Shown piece after piece: positions 35,046 through 42,731 of a stretch of DNA of 64,000 nucleotides. The first letter of the stretch is position 1. The number at the start of each line of letters is the position of its first letter. Position numbers and translations under genes: made by a program. The DNA lies in contig JAGAKG010000028.1 in assembly GCA_017625755.1 (NCBI GenBank), positions 49,666 to 113,665 of the forward strand. The letters are read 5' to 3'. The notes beneath the pieces are model-generated. The model did no database searches. It was given only the letters and a program-made list of their open reading frames with translations, and was not told the DNA's origin. The DNA comes from Clostridia bacterium. Lineage in GTDB: Bacteria > Bacillota > Clostridia > Oscillospirales > CAG-272.

Positions 35046-35357
35046 TCAGCCCTGGATAGACAGAATCTGTACTTTAGTATAAGGCTGTCTGTGACCGATC
35101 TTCTTCTTCTCGTTCTTCTTAGCCTTGTACTTCATTACATAGATCTTCTTACCCTTGCCGTTTGCAACAACCTTTGCGCTGACTGCTGCTCCCTCAACAT
35201 TGGGTGTTCCGACCTTGAGGCCATCTGCTGTGGATAATGCCTTAACACAGTCAAATGTAACTGTGTCGCCCTCGTTAACATCGAGCTTCTCAACGAAGAT
35301 GATATCGCCCTCGTTAACCTTGTACTGCTTTCCGCCTGTTTCAATAACTGCGAACAC
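35046..35357 (-). CDS. rplU: 50S ribosomal protein L21
   Basis: 103-residue L21 beginning [18 protein letters not shown] with a GTG start; a GTG nine bases earlier is closer to the GAGAGG site and less conserved at the N terminus. The C-terminal part [14 protein letters not shown] is typical. First gene of the rplU-prp-rpmA operon. Confidence 0.96.
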   Translation of the reverse strand: MFAVIETGGKQYKVNEGDIIFVEKLDVNEGDTVTFDCVKALSTADGLKVGTPNVEGAAVSAKVVANGKGKKIYVMKYKAKKNEKKKIGHRQPYTKVQILSIQG

Positions 35358-35445
35358 GAAAAGCACCTCTCTTTCATTATAGACTCGCTAAGCCGGGCGG
35401 CGCGTTTTTCGGCGCGCGCTTAAAAAGCCCGCATTAAGCGGCATA
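35358..35445 (-). ncRNA. candidate L21 leader RNA
   Basis: About 85-base transcript leader with two G/C hairpins on the leftward strand: CCGC..GCGG (near 35430) and GCGCGCGCC / GGCGCGTTT-type pairing (35401-35420). Position and structure fit the known L21 leader of Bacillota, which mediates ribosomal-protein feedback. Identity was not checked with a covariance model. Confidence 0.55.
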
Positions 35446-35447
35446 TT

Positions 35448-35476
35448 ATTATAACACATCAAAAATCCTTTGTCAA
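35448..35476 (-). promoter_or_regulatory. sigma-A promoter of rplU-prp-rpmA
   Basis: Leftward TTGACA (35476-35471), 17-bp spacer, TATAAT (35453-35448). Confidence 0.88.
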
Positions 35477-35606
35477 CATATTTTTTAAAAAACTTTTAAA
35501 ACATATTGTGTGACAACATAAATTCACAAAATATCCTTGCAATAGTCACGGTTTTGGTGTATAATGATTTGTATATTTTATTTATTATGTAGATTTGGGA
35601 GGAAAG

Positions 35607-36905
35607 ATGACTCCGACGAGGATAAAGCTGTGGGATTCGGTAACCCTCAGCGCCATAAAAACAGACAAATTCAAAACGGGAATGCTCTCTATCTCCCTCG
35701 CAATGCCGCTCACGCGAAAGCTCACCGCAAACAATATGCTGCTCTCGGGTGTGCTGAGGAGAGGAAGCGAGGAGTTCCCCTCGGCAGCGCTGCTCAACCG
35801 TCGGCTTGACGAGCTTTACGCATCTGCGGTCGAAATAAAAAATGTAAGACATGGAAAAACAGAGGTGTTGATTTTCTCCGCCGATATGCTCGATAACGCC
35901 TTTGTCAGCGACGGCACCGACATACTCGACGGCGTCGCTCAGCTTCTCGCTCAGGTGCTTCAGCACCCGCTCACCGAGAACGGGCATTTTCCCGCAGAAA
36001 CCGTCAAAAAGGAAAAGATACATGTCCGTGACGCCATAAAAGCCGAGATGAATAACCCCAAGGCATACTCAAGACACAGATGCACAGAGCTTCTCCATAA
36101 GAACGACGACGATTTTCCAACCCTTGAAAGTCTTGAGGCAGATGTAATTTCAGCCGATGAGCTTTCTCTCTACGAACACTATAAAAACCTTCTCGCCAAC
36201 GCCTCTGTCGACATATTCTATGTCGGAAGCGAGAGCATTGAGACGGTAGCGCAGAAGATAAAGCGTCACTTTGCGGAGTTTGGCGCGTCGCAGTCGCGTC
36301 AGATATCTCCGGTTGCCGAGAGCGCAGGCGAGCTAAAAGAGGTCACAGAGCCCTTTGAGGTATCTCAGGGAAAGCTGGTTATGGGCTTCAGAACAGGTGT
36401 TTGCGCGACCGACAGCGAGTATTTCGCAACCGTCCTGTTCAACGAGATATTCGGCGGCTCTCCCGCATCAAAGCTCTTTATGAATGTCAGAGAGAGGCTG
36501 AGCCTTTGCTACTATTGCGCCTCAAGCTACGACACATATCTCGGCAATCTTATCGTATCAAGCGGAATAGATGTCGCGAATTTCGACACGGCAAGAACAG
36601 AAATACTCGCCCAGCTTGATGAAATAAAGCAGGGTAAGATAAGCGAGGCAGAACTGGTCGCGGCGAAAAAGTCTATCGCGCATTGGTACCGCCAGATGTA
36701 CGACTTCCCCTTCGAGCTTTTCGCGTTTTACAGTACGCGCGCAATGCTCGGAATAGACGCCTCGCCCGAGGATTATATGGCTCGCTTTGAAGCCGTCAGC
36801 GTCGACGAGATAGTCTCTGCCGCAAAGAGGGTAACTCTCGAGGTCGTATATTTCCTGAAGGGCACTCTCGAGAATGATGGCGAGTACGAGGAGGCAGACG
36901 AATGA
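35607..36905 (+). CDS. yfmF: YfmF-like M16 family protein (EF-P 5-aminopentanol modification-associated)
   Basis: 432-residue M16 (insulinase-like) protein. It lacks the HxxEH zinc motif at the N-terminal position but keeps the C-terminal Arg-Tyr-type segment FGGSPASKLFMNVRERLSLCYY, so it is the non-catalytic partner of the next gene. In Bacillus the yfmF/yfmH pair is associated with elongation factor P modification. ATG at 35607 lies right behind GGAGGA; an in-frame TTG 12 bases earlier is rejected. The next gene overlaps by four bases, indicating coupling. Confidence 0.88.
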   Translation: MTPTRIKLWDSVTLSAIKTDKFKTGMLSISLAMPLTRKLTANNMLLSGVLRRGSEEFPSAALLNRRLDELYASAVEIKNVRHGKTEVLIFSADMLDNAFVSDGTDILDGVAQLLAQVLQHPLTENGHFPAETVKKEKIHVRDAIKAEMNNPKAYSRHRCTELLHKNDDDFPTLESLEADVISADELSLYEHYKNLLANASVDIFYVGSESIETVAQKIKRHFAEFGASQSRQISPVAESAGELKEVTEPFEVSQGKLVMGFRTGVCATDSEYFATVLFNEIFGGSPASKLFMNVRERLSLCYYCASSYDTYLGNLIVSSGIDVANFDTARTEILAQLDEIKQGKISEAELVAAKKSIAHWYRQMYDFPFELFAFYSTRAMLGIDASPEDYMARFEAVSVDEIVSAAKRVTLEVVYFLKGTLENDGEYEEADE

Positions 36906-38212
36906 CCGACAGAAACGATATGAAAAATATAAATTTTGAAATTTACGAAAGTGCTCTGCTTCGCGAAAGATATTACAGATATACGCACCCCTCGGGACTT
37001 GAAATATATGTGTTTTCCAAAAAGCTCTGCTCGACTTATGCGGTACTCGGTACGCGATACGGCTCGATAGACAACACATTCGGCGTCGAGGGAGAGCACG
37101 CGCTGACATCGGTTCCCGACGGAATAGCGCATTTCCTTGAGCATAAGCTCTTTGCAAACGAGGACGGAAGCGACTCCTTTGAGCATTTCTCGGCACTCGG
37201 AGCCGACGCAAACGCCTACACTTCCTTTAACAAAACGGCATATCTTTTCAGCTGTACCGACAACTTCGAGGCGTCTCTCGGAGAGCTGATAGACTTCGTC
37301 ACTCACCCATATTTCACAGAGGAGTCTGTCAGAAAGGAGCAAGGAATTATCGCGCAGGAGATAAAAATGTATGACGACAGCCCCGCCGAGGTCTGCTACT
37401 ACGGTATGCTTGAAAGCCTTTACGAGCGGCACAGCATAAGGCGGAATATCTGCGGCTCGGTCGACTCTATATCAAGGATAACCCCCGACCTGCTTTACGA
37501 GTGTTACAGAGTTTTCTACAACACCGAAAATATGGCGCTTATCGTCTGCGGAGATGTTGAGCCCGAGGCAGTCGTGCGTATTGCCGACGGGCATCTGCCG
37601 CGTCAGGGCAAGAGCATCGGAATAATCCGCCCTGCCGAAAACGAGCTTGAGGGCGCGGCTGTGTTCAAGTCACGCTCAGAGAAAAAAATGAAGGTATCAA
37701 AGCCGATACTTAACATAGGAATAAAGGACACAGACATTCCCCGCTCCCCCGTCGAAAGGCTTAAAAAGGACGCGGCGATGTCGATACTCAACGAGATGCT
37801 TTTCGCGCGCTCGGGCGAGCTTTACTCCTCTTTGTTTGAGAGCGGTATGATATCCCCCGAAATATCGTATTGCTACACGATAAACGACTCCTTCGCGTTC
37901 AACTCGATAGCCGCTGAGGCAGACGAGCCCGAGGCGGTTTTCGAGAGGATAAAAGCCTACATAGAAAGCGCCACGCTGCGCGAGGAGGATTTCGAGAGAG
38001 GAAAGCGGGTCATGTACGCCGAATTCGTAAAGGAATTCGACTCGACCGAGAGCATTGCGAACAATCTTCTCTCCTTCATCTTTGACGGCTCGGATATGCT
38101 CGGATACGCAAATATTATCGCGGGAGTCACATTTGACGATGTAAAAGAGCTTTTCGGACGCTCATTCAAGGACGAATATTTCACTATGTCGGTGGTCTAT
38201 CCGCTCGACTAA
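36902..38212 (+). CDS. yfmH: YfmH-like M16 metalloprotease
   Basis: 436-residue M16 peptidase. The zinc motif is HFLEH (His77, Glu80, His81), and the third ligand lies in EQGIIAQEIKMYDDSP. It forms a probable heterodimer with YfmF: one subunit supplies zinc, the other the closing residues. Start overlaps the end of yfmF. The family role in EF-P 5-aminopentanol modification is known in Bacillus; here it is transferred by homology only. The next gene is lgt. Confidence 0.9.
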   Translation: MTDRNDMKNINFEIYESALLRERYYRYTHPSGLEIYVFSKKLCSTYAVLGTRYGSIDNTFGVEGEHALTSVPDGIAHFLEHKLFANEDGSDSFEHFSALGADANAYTSFNKTAYLFSCTDNFEASLGELIDFVTHPYFTEESVRKEQGIIAQEIKMYDDSPAEVCYYGMLESLYERHSIRRNICGSVDSISRITPDLLYECYRVFYNTENMALIVCGDVEPEAVVRIADGHLPRQGKSIGIIRPAENELEGAAVFKSRSEKKMKVSKPILNIGIKDTDIPRSPVERLKKDAAMSILNEMLFARSGELYSSLFESGMISPEISYCYTINDSFAFNSIAAEADEPEAVFERIKAYIESATLREEDFERGKRVMYAEFVKEFDSTESIANNLLSFIFDGSDMLGYANIIAGVTFDDVKELFGRSFKDEYFTMSVVYPLD

Positions 38213-38236
38213 AAAACACACGGAGGATAATTAAAA

Positions 38237-39373
38237 ATGTCAACTATCTCCTTTCCCGGATTGGGAATAGATAATTTCACGCTAAACAGAGTCGCCTTTT
38301 CAATAGGCAAATTAGATGTGTATTGGTATGCCCTTTTCATCACGCTCGGAATGATACTTGCGGTAGCTTATTGCTACTACCGTTCCAGGTTTGAGGGCGT
38401 AAACTTCGACCACATTATTGATATGGCTCTGTTCGCAATTCCCCTTGGCGTTGTGGGCGCTCGAATCTACTATGTGCTGTTTTCTCTTTCAGACACAAAA
38501 TACGAAAGCTTTAAGGATGTAATAAACATTCGGGAAGGCGGACTCGCTATATACGGCGGTATAATAGCGGGCGCGCTGACAATCTTTTTCGTATGCCGAT
38601 TCAAAAAAATAAAGCCCCTGAAGGTCTTTGATATGGTTGCGCCTGCGGCTATGATAGGTCAGATACTCGGTCGCTGGGGTAATTTCTTCAACGGCGAGGC
38701 TTACGGAGCAGAGGTCACCGAGGGCGGTCTCCTGTATTTCATAAGAATGGGACTTATATCAAGCAACACCCGACACGATTTCGGAACGAGTCAAATGGTA
38801 TATGTCCACCCCACTTTTCTTTACGAATCGCTCTGGAATCTCCTTGGATTTATAATTATAAACATTTTCTATAAAAAGAAAAAGTTCGATGGACAGATAT
38901 TGTTTATGTATATATCCTGGTACGGATTCGGAAGAATGTTTATCGAGGGACTCCGCACGGATAGTCTGTATATAGGCGTGTTCAGAGTATCTCAGGTTGT
39001 CGCCTTCGTATGCTTCGTTGTGGGAGCTATTCTCCTTATATACAACCTCGCAAAGGCTTACAGAGTAAGACAAACCGCTAAGGATTACGACCCCGCATAC
39101 CCCAAATTCTCACACACGACGACATCTCAGATAGCTCAGGCAGCCGAGCAGGACACCGGAGAAGCTGAGGGCGATGAGCGCGAGGAAAAATACACCGAGG
39201 AAGCTTCCGACGGTGACGGTGAGAGCGGCGAGGACAGCGGCGGCGAGGAGGACGATTTCAAGCACTACCGCATAAAGAGGTCGGAGAGCGGCGAGAATGT
39301 TGACGAATCGCTCAAAAATCTTTTCTCGTCCGAGGATACAGACGGTAATACAGAATCAAATGAAAACAAGTAA
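38237..39373 (+). CDS. lgt: prolipoprotein diacylglyceryl transferase with long acidic tail
   Basis: 378-residue membrane enzyme that adds diacylglycerol to lipobox Cys; needed for the lipoproteins in this window. Signature LGRWGNFFNGEAYGAE and the EGLRTDSLYIGVFR segment are clear, with seven helices. Usual length is about 260-290; residues beyond about 285 form a low-complexity tail rich in Glu, Asp, Ser and Gly (for example GDGESGEDSGGEED), absent from the core family. It ends just before folD. Confidence 0.95.
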   Translation: MSTISFPGLGIDNFTLNRVAFSIGKLDVYWYALFITLGMILAVAYCYYRSRFEGVNFDHIIDMALFAIPLGVVGARIYYVLFSLSDTKYESFKDVINIREGGLAIYGGIIAGALTIFFVCRFKKIKPLKVFDMVAPAAMIGQILGRWGNFFNGEAYGAEVTEGGLLYFIRMGLISSNTRHDFGTSQMVYVHPTFLYESLWNLLGFIIINIFYKKKKFDGQILFMYISWYGFGRMFIEGLRTDSLYIGVFRVSQVVAFVCFVVGAILLIYNLAKAYRVRQTAKDYDPAYPKFSHTTTSQIAQAAEQDTGEAEGDEREEKYTEEASDGDGESGEDSGGEEDDFKHYRIKRSESGENVDESLKNLFSSEDTDGNTESNENK

Positions 39374-39408
39374 GACTGAACACAATAGAAAGTAAGAGGA
39401 ATTATGAT

Positions 39409-40260
39409 ATGGCAAAGATAATAGACGGAAAGGCAATCTCGGCGCAGATACGCTCCGAGATAAAGGAAAAAACTGCGGAATTTGCCGCAAAGAACGGATT
39501 CAGACCCGGACTCGCCGTAATAATCGTTGGAAGCGATCCCGCGTCTCAGGTATATGTGCGAAACAAGCGCCGCGCTTGTGACGAGGTAGGATTTTACTCC
39601 GAGGCTTACGAGCTTCCCGAGCAGACGACGCAAGAGGAGCTTATGGCTCTTGTGGATAAGCTCAACGCAGATGAGAAGATTCACGGTATTCTCTGTCAGC
39701 TCCCCCTCCCCCGCCATCTCGACGAGAACGAGGTCATACTGAGAATAGATCCCGCTAAGGATGTCGACGCGTTCCACCCTTACAATGTCGGAAAGATTAT
39801 GATAGGCGACTATGATTTTCTTCCCTGCACTCCCGCGGGCGTTATGGCTCTGCTCGATAGAAGCGGTATTGAGATATCAGGCAAGGAATGTGTTGTAGTC
39901 GGACGCTCGAACATCGTGGGCAAGCCTCAGGCGATGCTCCTGCTCCACGCAAACGGAACCGTAACGGTTTGTCACAGCCGCACAAAGAACCTCGCGGAGG
40001 TATGCCGCAGAGCGGATATTCTGGTTGCCGCGATAGGCAAGGCGGATTTCTTTACCGCGGATATGGTGAAAGAGGGCGCTGTCGTTATTGATGTGGGTAT
40101 GAACCGCAGAGCCGACGGAAAGCTGACGGGCGATGTTGATTTTGCTTCTGTCGAACCCAAGGCTTCCTATATCACCCCCGTTCCGGGCGGTGTCGGCCCT
40201 ATGACGATTACTATGCTTATGCAAAACACACTCACGGCAGCCGAGCGCTCGGTGAAATAA
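39409..40260 (+). CDS. folD: bifunctional methylene-THF dehydrogenase/methenyl-THF cyclohydrolase
   Basis: 283 residues, normal size. Interconverts 5,10-methylene-THF and 10-formyl-THF. Signatures: VGSDPASQVYVRNKRRACDEVG with the catalytic Lys region, the ILCQLPLPRHL segment, and NADP-binding VVGRSNIVGKP and PVPGGVGPMTITML at the C terminus. It meets the ECF gene convergently. Links to the ZTP-regulated pfl operon through one-carbon units. Confidence 0.97.
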   Translation: MAKIIDGKAISAQIRSEIKEKTAEFAAKNGFRPGLAVIIVGSDPASQVYVRNKRRACDEVGFYSEAYELPEQTTQEELMALVDKLNADEKIHGILCQLPLPRHLDENEVILRIDPAKDVDAFHPYNVGKIMIGDYDFLPCTPAGVMALLDRSGIEISGKECVVVGRSNIVGKPQAMLLLHANGTVTVCHSRTKNLAEVCRRADILVAAIGKADFFTADMVKEGAVVIDVGMNRRADGKLTGDVDFASVEPKASYITPVPGGVGPMTITMLMQNTLTAAERSVK

Positions 40261-40275
40261 GAGAATAAAAAATAT

Positions 40276-40345
40276 GCGAGGGAAACCTTTTAAGGAAAGG
40301 TTTCCCTCGCGCTCTCTTCCAAACCTTTTAAAGCAAATAGCTTTT
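40276..40345. repeat. terminator-like repeat family, member B
   Basis: Perfect stem GCGAGGGAAACCTT / AAGGTTTCCCTCGC followed by GCTCTCTTCCAAACCTTTTAAAGCAAATAG, matching the tail of the element at 33336. A second A/T-rich CTTTTAAAAGG hairpin lies at its end. Between convergent folD and ECF genes it can stop both. Confidence 0.72.
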
Positions 40346-40886
40346 AAAAGGTTCCCTTTGAAAAATCTCCTCTGAAATATACCGCCGAGGCGATAAGCGT
40401 TGAGCCAACTACACCCGCGACGCCTTGAAGCGTGTTTCCGACCAGGCTCGCCGTCGCTCCCATTCCGAAACCGAGTATAACTGCTTCAAAGAAGAAATAT
40501 CCGCCGACCATAACCGTCTCCGCTGCAAGAGCGGCGAGAAGTCTTGAAAGGAAGTCAAGCTTCCGCGTTTTGAGCGCAAATTTCATTCCGCGATATACGC
40601 CGTATGCAACAAGTGCCATCAGGGCTTTTATTATAAGCGTTGCGGGGGCATATGTAACATATCCCATAAGTATGTCGGCAAGAGCCGTACCGATTCCAGC
40701 CGCCACGGCACCGTATATCGGGCCTATAAAATACGCCGCGAGAATTACGCAGATATCGCCAAGATTGAAATATCCTATCGGCAACGGCACTGATATAAAG
40801 GTAGACACACAGGCAAGCGCCGCGAAAATCGCGGTCATACAAATCCGCAGAGCCGCGGATTTTTTTCTTTTAGTAGGGTCTGACAT
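40344..40886 (-). CDS. ECF transporter S component (riboflavin-type family)
   Basis: 180-residue membrane protein, six helices, the substrate-binding part of an energy-coupling factor importer. It fits the ECF-ribofla_trS-like family: GYFNLGDICVILAAYFIGPIYGA (written here as GYFNLGDICVI then FIGPIYGAVAAG) and LADILMGYVTYAPATLIIKA. No EcfA or EcfT genes are near, so it would share a group II energising module encoded elsewhere. Substrate (a vitamin or vitamin precursor) is not predictable. Confidence 0.84.
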   Translation of the reverse strand: MSDPTKRKKSAALRICMTAIFAALACVSTFISVPLPIGYFNLGDICVILAAYFIGPIYGAVAAGIGTALADILMGYVTYAPATLIIKALMALVAYGVYRGMKFALKTRKLDFLSRLLAALAAETVMVGGYFFFEAVILGFGMGATASLVGNTLQGVAGVVGSTLIASAVYFRGDFSKGTF

Positions 40887-41057
40887 AAAATCGCCTTCTT
40901 TTCTAAAAATTTATACCATATTATAGCACAATGAAATTGCGATTTCAAGCATAAAAAATGACAATAATTTTATTGACCCGAATAATTTTTCTATAAAACA
41001 ACAACAAATAAAAGGGTGCGCCTCGCCAAGCTGTGAGACGCACCAATCTTATATTTT

Positions 41058-41774
41058 TCACTCCTCAACGACCACCTCTGCGGTAAGGCATACCTCGCCC
41101 GCGGTGTTCACAGTCTTAAAGTAATATCTTCCGTCGGCGCAAGCACCCTGGAATGTCAGAGTATCCCCGAGAGCCGACTCGTGCAAAAACTCGAGCGTCA
41201 TCTCGCGAATATTCCCGACCTTTTCTATCGGCATAAAATCGCAAAGCATATTCGGATATTTCGTGTTGTTCATATGCATATTGTAATCAATGTCCGAATA
41301 TCTGATAACTCGCTCGCCGAGAACGGCGACCTCATCGGCGGGCGGCTTTATCCTGCGCGGAACATCTATCGCGAGAGGCTCGTCGGACTCAACTCCGAGA
41401 GAAAATCCGTCGGCGCGGACAAACCTCCTCGTGTTCAAATCAACGAGCGCCCAGAAGGAAATTCCCTCGGCGATAAGCTCGTCGCCTCTGTAAATATCAA
41501 AGCAACGCAAAAAAGTATATCCCCTGCTCTCGCAGGTCCAGGTGCGCGCGCTTATCTCGTCATAGGCGTGAAGCGGCGCGTGAAAAATAAGCTTTATCTT
41601 GCTCAGAATAAAGGCAAGTCCCTGCTCGTCTCTCATTTTGTCGAGCGAGTTGCCGCTGTTCTGCAATTGCAGGTTAGCCGTCTCCTGCATATAGACCAAT
41701 ATATCAGATGGACGCACACGCCTTGCGGCATCTGTGTCATGCCATTTAACCTTATAATTTTCTGTGTATTTCAT
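41058..41774 (-). CDS. acyl-ACP thioesterase
   Basis: 238-residue double-hotdog protein of the acyl-ACP thioesterase family (plant FatA/FatB-related, bacterial branch), which releases free fatty acids from acyl-ACP. Typical parts: KWHDTDAARRVRPSDILVYMQETA (shown as KWHDTDAARRVRPSDI) in the first hotdog, and the catalytic Asn-His region YNMHMNNTKYPNML in the second. The ATG 41774 was chosen for better spacing to AGGAGG; an alternative ATG lies six bases upstream. Free fatty acids could be recycled by the FakA/DegV pair. Confidence 0.88.
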   Translation of the reverse strand: MKYTENYKVKWHDTDAARRVRPSDILVYMQETANLQLQNSGNSLDKMRDEQGLAFILSKIKLIFHAPLHAYDEISARTWTCESRGYTFLRCFDIYRGDELIAEGISFWALVDLNTRRFVRADGFSLGVESDEPLAIDVPRRIKPPADEVAVLGERVIRYSDIDYNMHMNNTKYPNMLCDFMPIEKVGNIREMTLEFLHESALGDTLTFQGACADGRYYFKTVNTAGEVCLTAEVVVEE

Positions 41775-41870
41775 CTTCATTTCCTCCTATATAGCTAATT
41801 TTACCACCGCAAAGGGCGCAATACAAGAAGAAATGCTTTTATTTTACAATTATTTAATTTTTTGGATATA

Positions 41871-42299
41871 CTACGCCGTGACCGCTCCGCCCGCAATACC
41901 ATCAGAGCCGTCCTGAATATTGCCTCCATCGGTCTGCGCCGCCGCACCTATTGCCTCACCGAGTCCGAAGCTTACCGCGATAGCGTTGTTGACCTCTGTC
42001 ATAAGACCGTCGTCAAGATGACCCATTTTTTCTTTGAGTCTGCGCTTATCAAGTGTTCGCACCTGCTCAAGCAGAACCACCGAATCCTTTGCAAGTCCTA
42101 CCTTATCCGCATAAATATCAATGTGAGTGGGAAGCCTCGTTTTTCCAAGTCTTGATGTGATTGCCGCGGCAATCACCGTGGGGCTGTATTTGTTTCCCAC
42201 ATCATTCTGAATGATAAGGACGGGACGGAGTCCGCCCTGCTCCGAGCCGACGACGGGACTCAGGTCGGCATAATAGATATCTCCTCGTTTAACACTCAT
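41871..42299 (-). CDS. MazF/PemK family endoribonuclease toxin with C-terminal tail
   Basis: 142-residue toxin-like RNase of the MazF (NdoA/EndoA) branch. Core: [29 protein letters not shown] with conserved Arg/Thr-type active-site residues ([31 protein letters not shown]). After about residue 115 is a non-conserved Gly/Ala tail. No antitoxin gene adjoins it on either side: upstream 430 bases are non-coding. In Bacillus the antitoxin lies just upstream, so this is an unpaired or trans-regulated copy. Confidence 0.88.
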   Translation of the reverse strand: MSVKRGDIYYADLSPVVGSEQGGLRPVLIIQNDVGNKYSPTVIAAAITSRLGKTRLPTHIDIYADKVGLAKDSVVLLEQVRTLDKRRLKEKMGHLDDGLMTEVNNAIAVSFGLGEAIGAAAQTDGGNIQDGSDGIAGGAVTA

Positions 42300-42612
42300 T
42301 TACTGTTACCAAGCCTTTCTTGAGCGCCGCATATCGGCGTTCAATGTTTTCCGTACGAGTATATTTTTACCGTGCCTACCCCGTCTTTAAACACATAAAA
42401 CAATATTTGCCCGTGGAATTTTTATCCTGTTTTTATTGTGGATACGACAGAACTCCTCTCTATGCTCCGCAGTATCCTATTATTATTTTATTTGCGACAC
42501 CGAAAAGTTGTTAAATATGTTTGTACTGAAAATACATCAGAAAGAAACCCCGAAAATCAAATCTCACAAAAAATCGGAAGCCAAGCCCAGCTTAAAAGTT
42601 TTTGAAAGGAGC
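42300..42612. other. non-coding gap between mazF and the MFS/GH2 gene
   Basis: No supported gene. A small hairpin GAACGCCG / CGGCGCTC (42321-42341) lies just upstream of mazF and may be part of its leader. The rest is unassigned AT-rich DNA running into the repeat that begins near 42580. No antitoxin-like open frame with a ribosome-binding site was found on either strand. Confidence 0.5.
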
Positions 42613-42646
42613 GCGAGGGAAACTTTTTCCCAAAAGTTTCCCTCGC
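42580..42646 (-). repeat. terminator-like repeat family, member C (inverted orientation)
   Basis: GCGAGGGAAACTTTT / AAAAGTTTCCCTCGC hairpin (42613-42646), preceded on this strand by GCTTAAAAGTTTTTGAAAGGAGC, the reversed tail of members A and B. Read leftward it has the same hairpin-then-tail order. Confidence 0.7.
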
Positions 42647-42674
42647 ATAATCCGCCCCCCGCGTCCCGCGGAGA

Positions 42675-42703
42675 TTGACAAAACGGGCGCGATGTGATAG
42701 AAT
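42675..42703 (+). promoter_or_regulatory. sigma-A promoter of the MFS/GH2 gene
   Basis: TTGACA (42675-42680), 17-bp spacer, TAGAAT (42698-42703). Confidence 0.75.
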
Positions 42704-42731
42704 TAATACGATAAAATTCGGGAGGTCTGAA

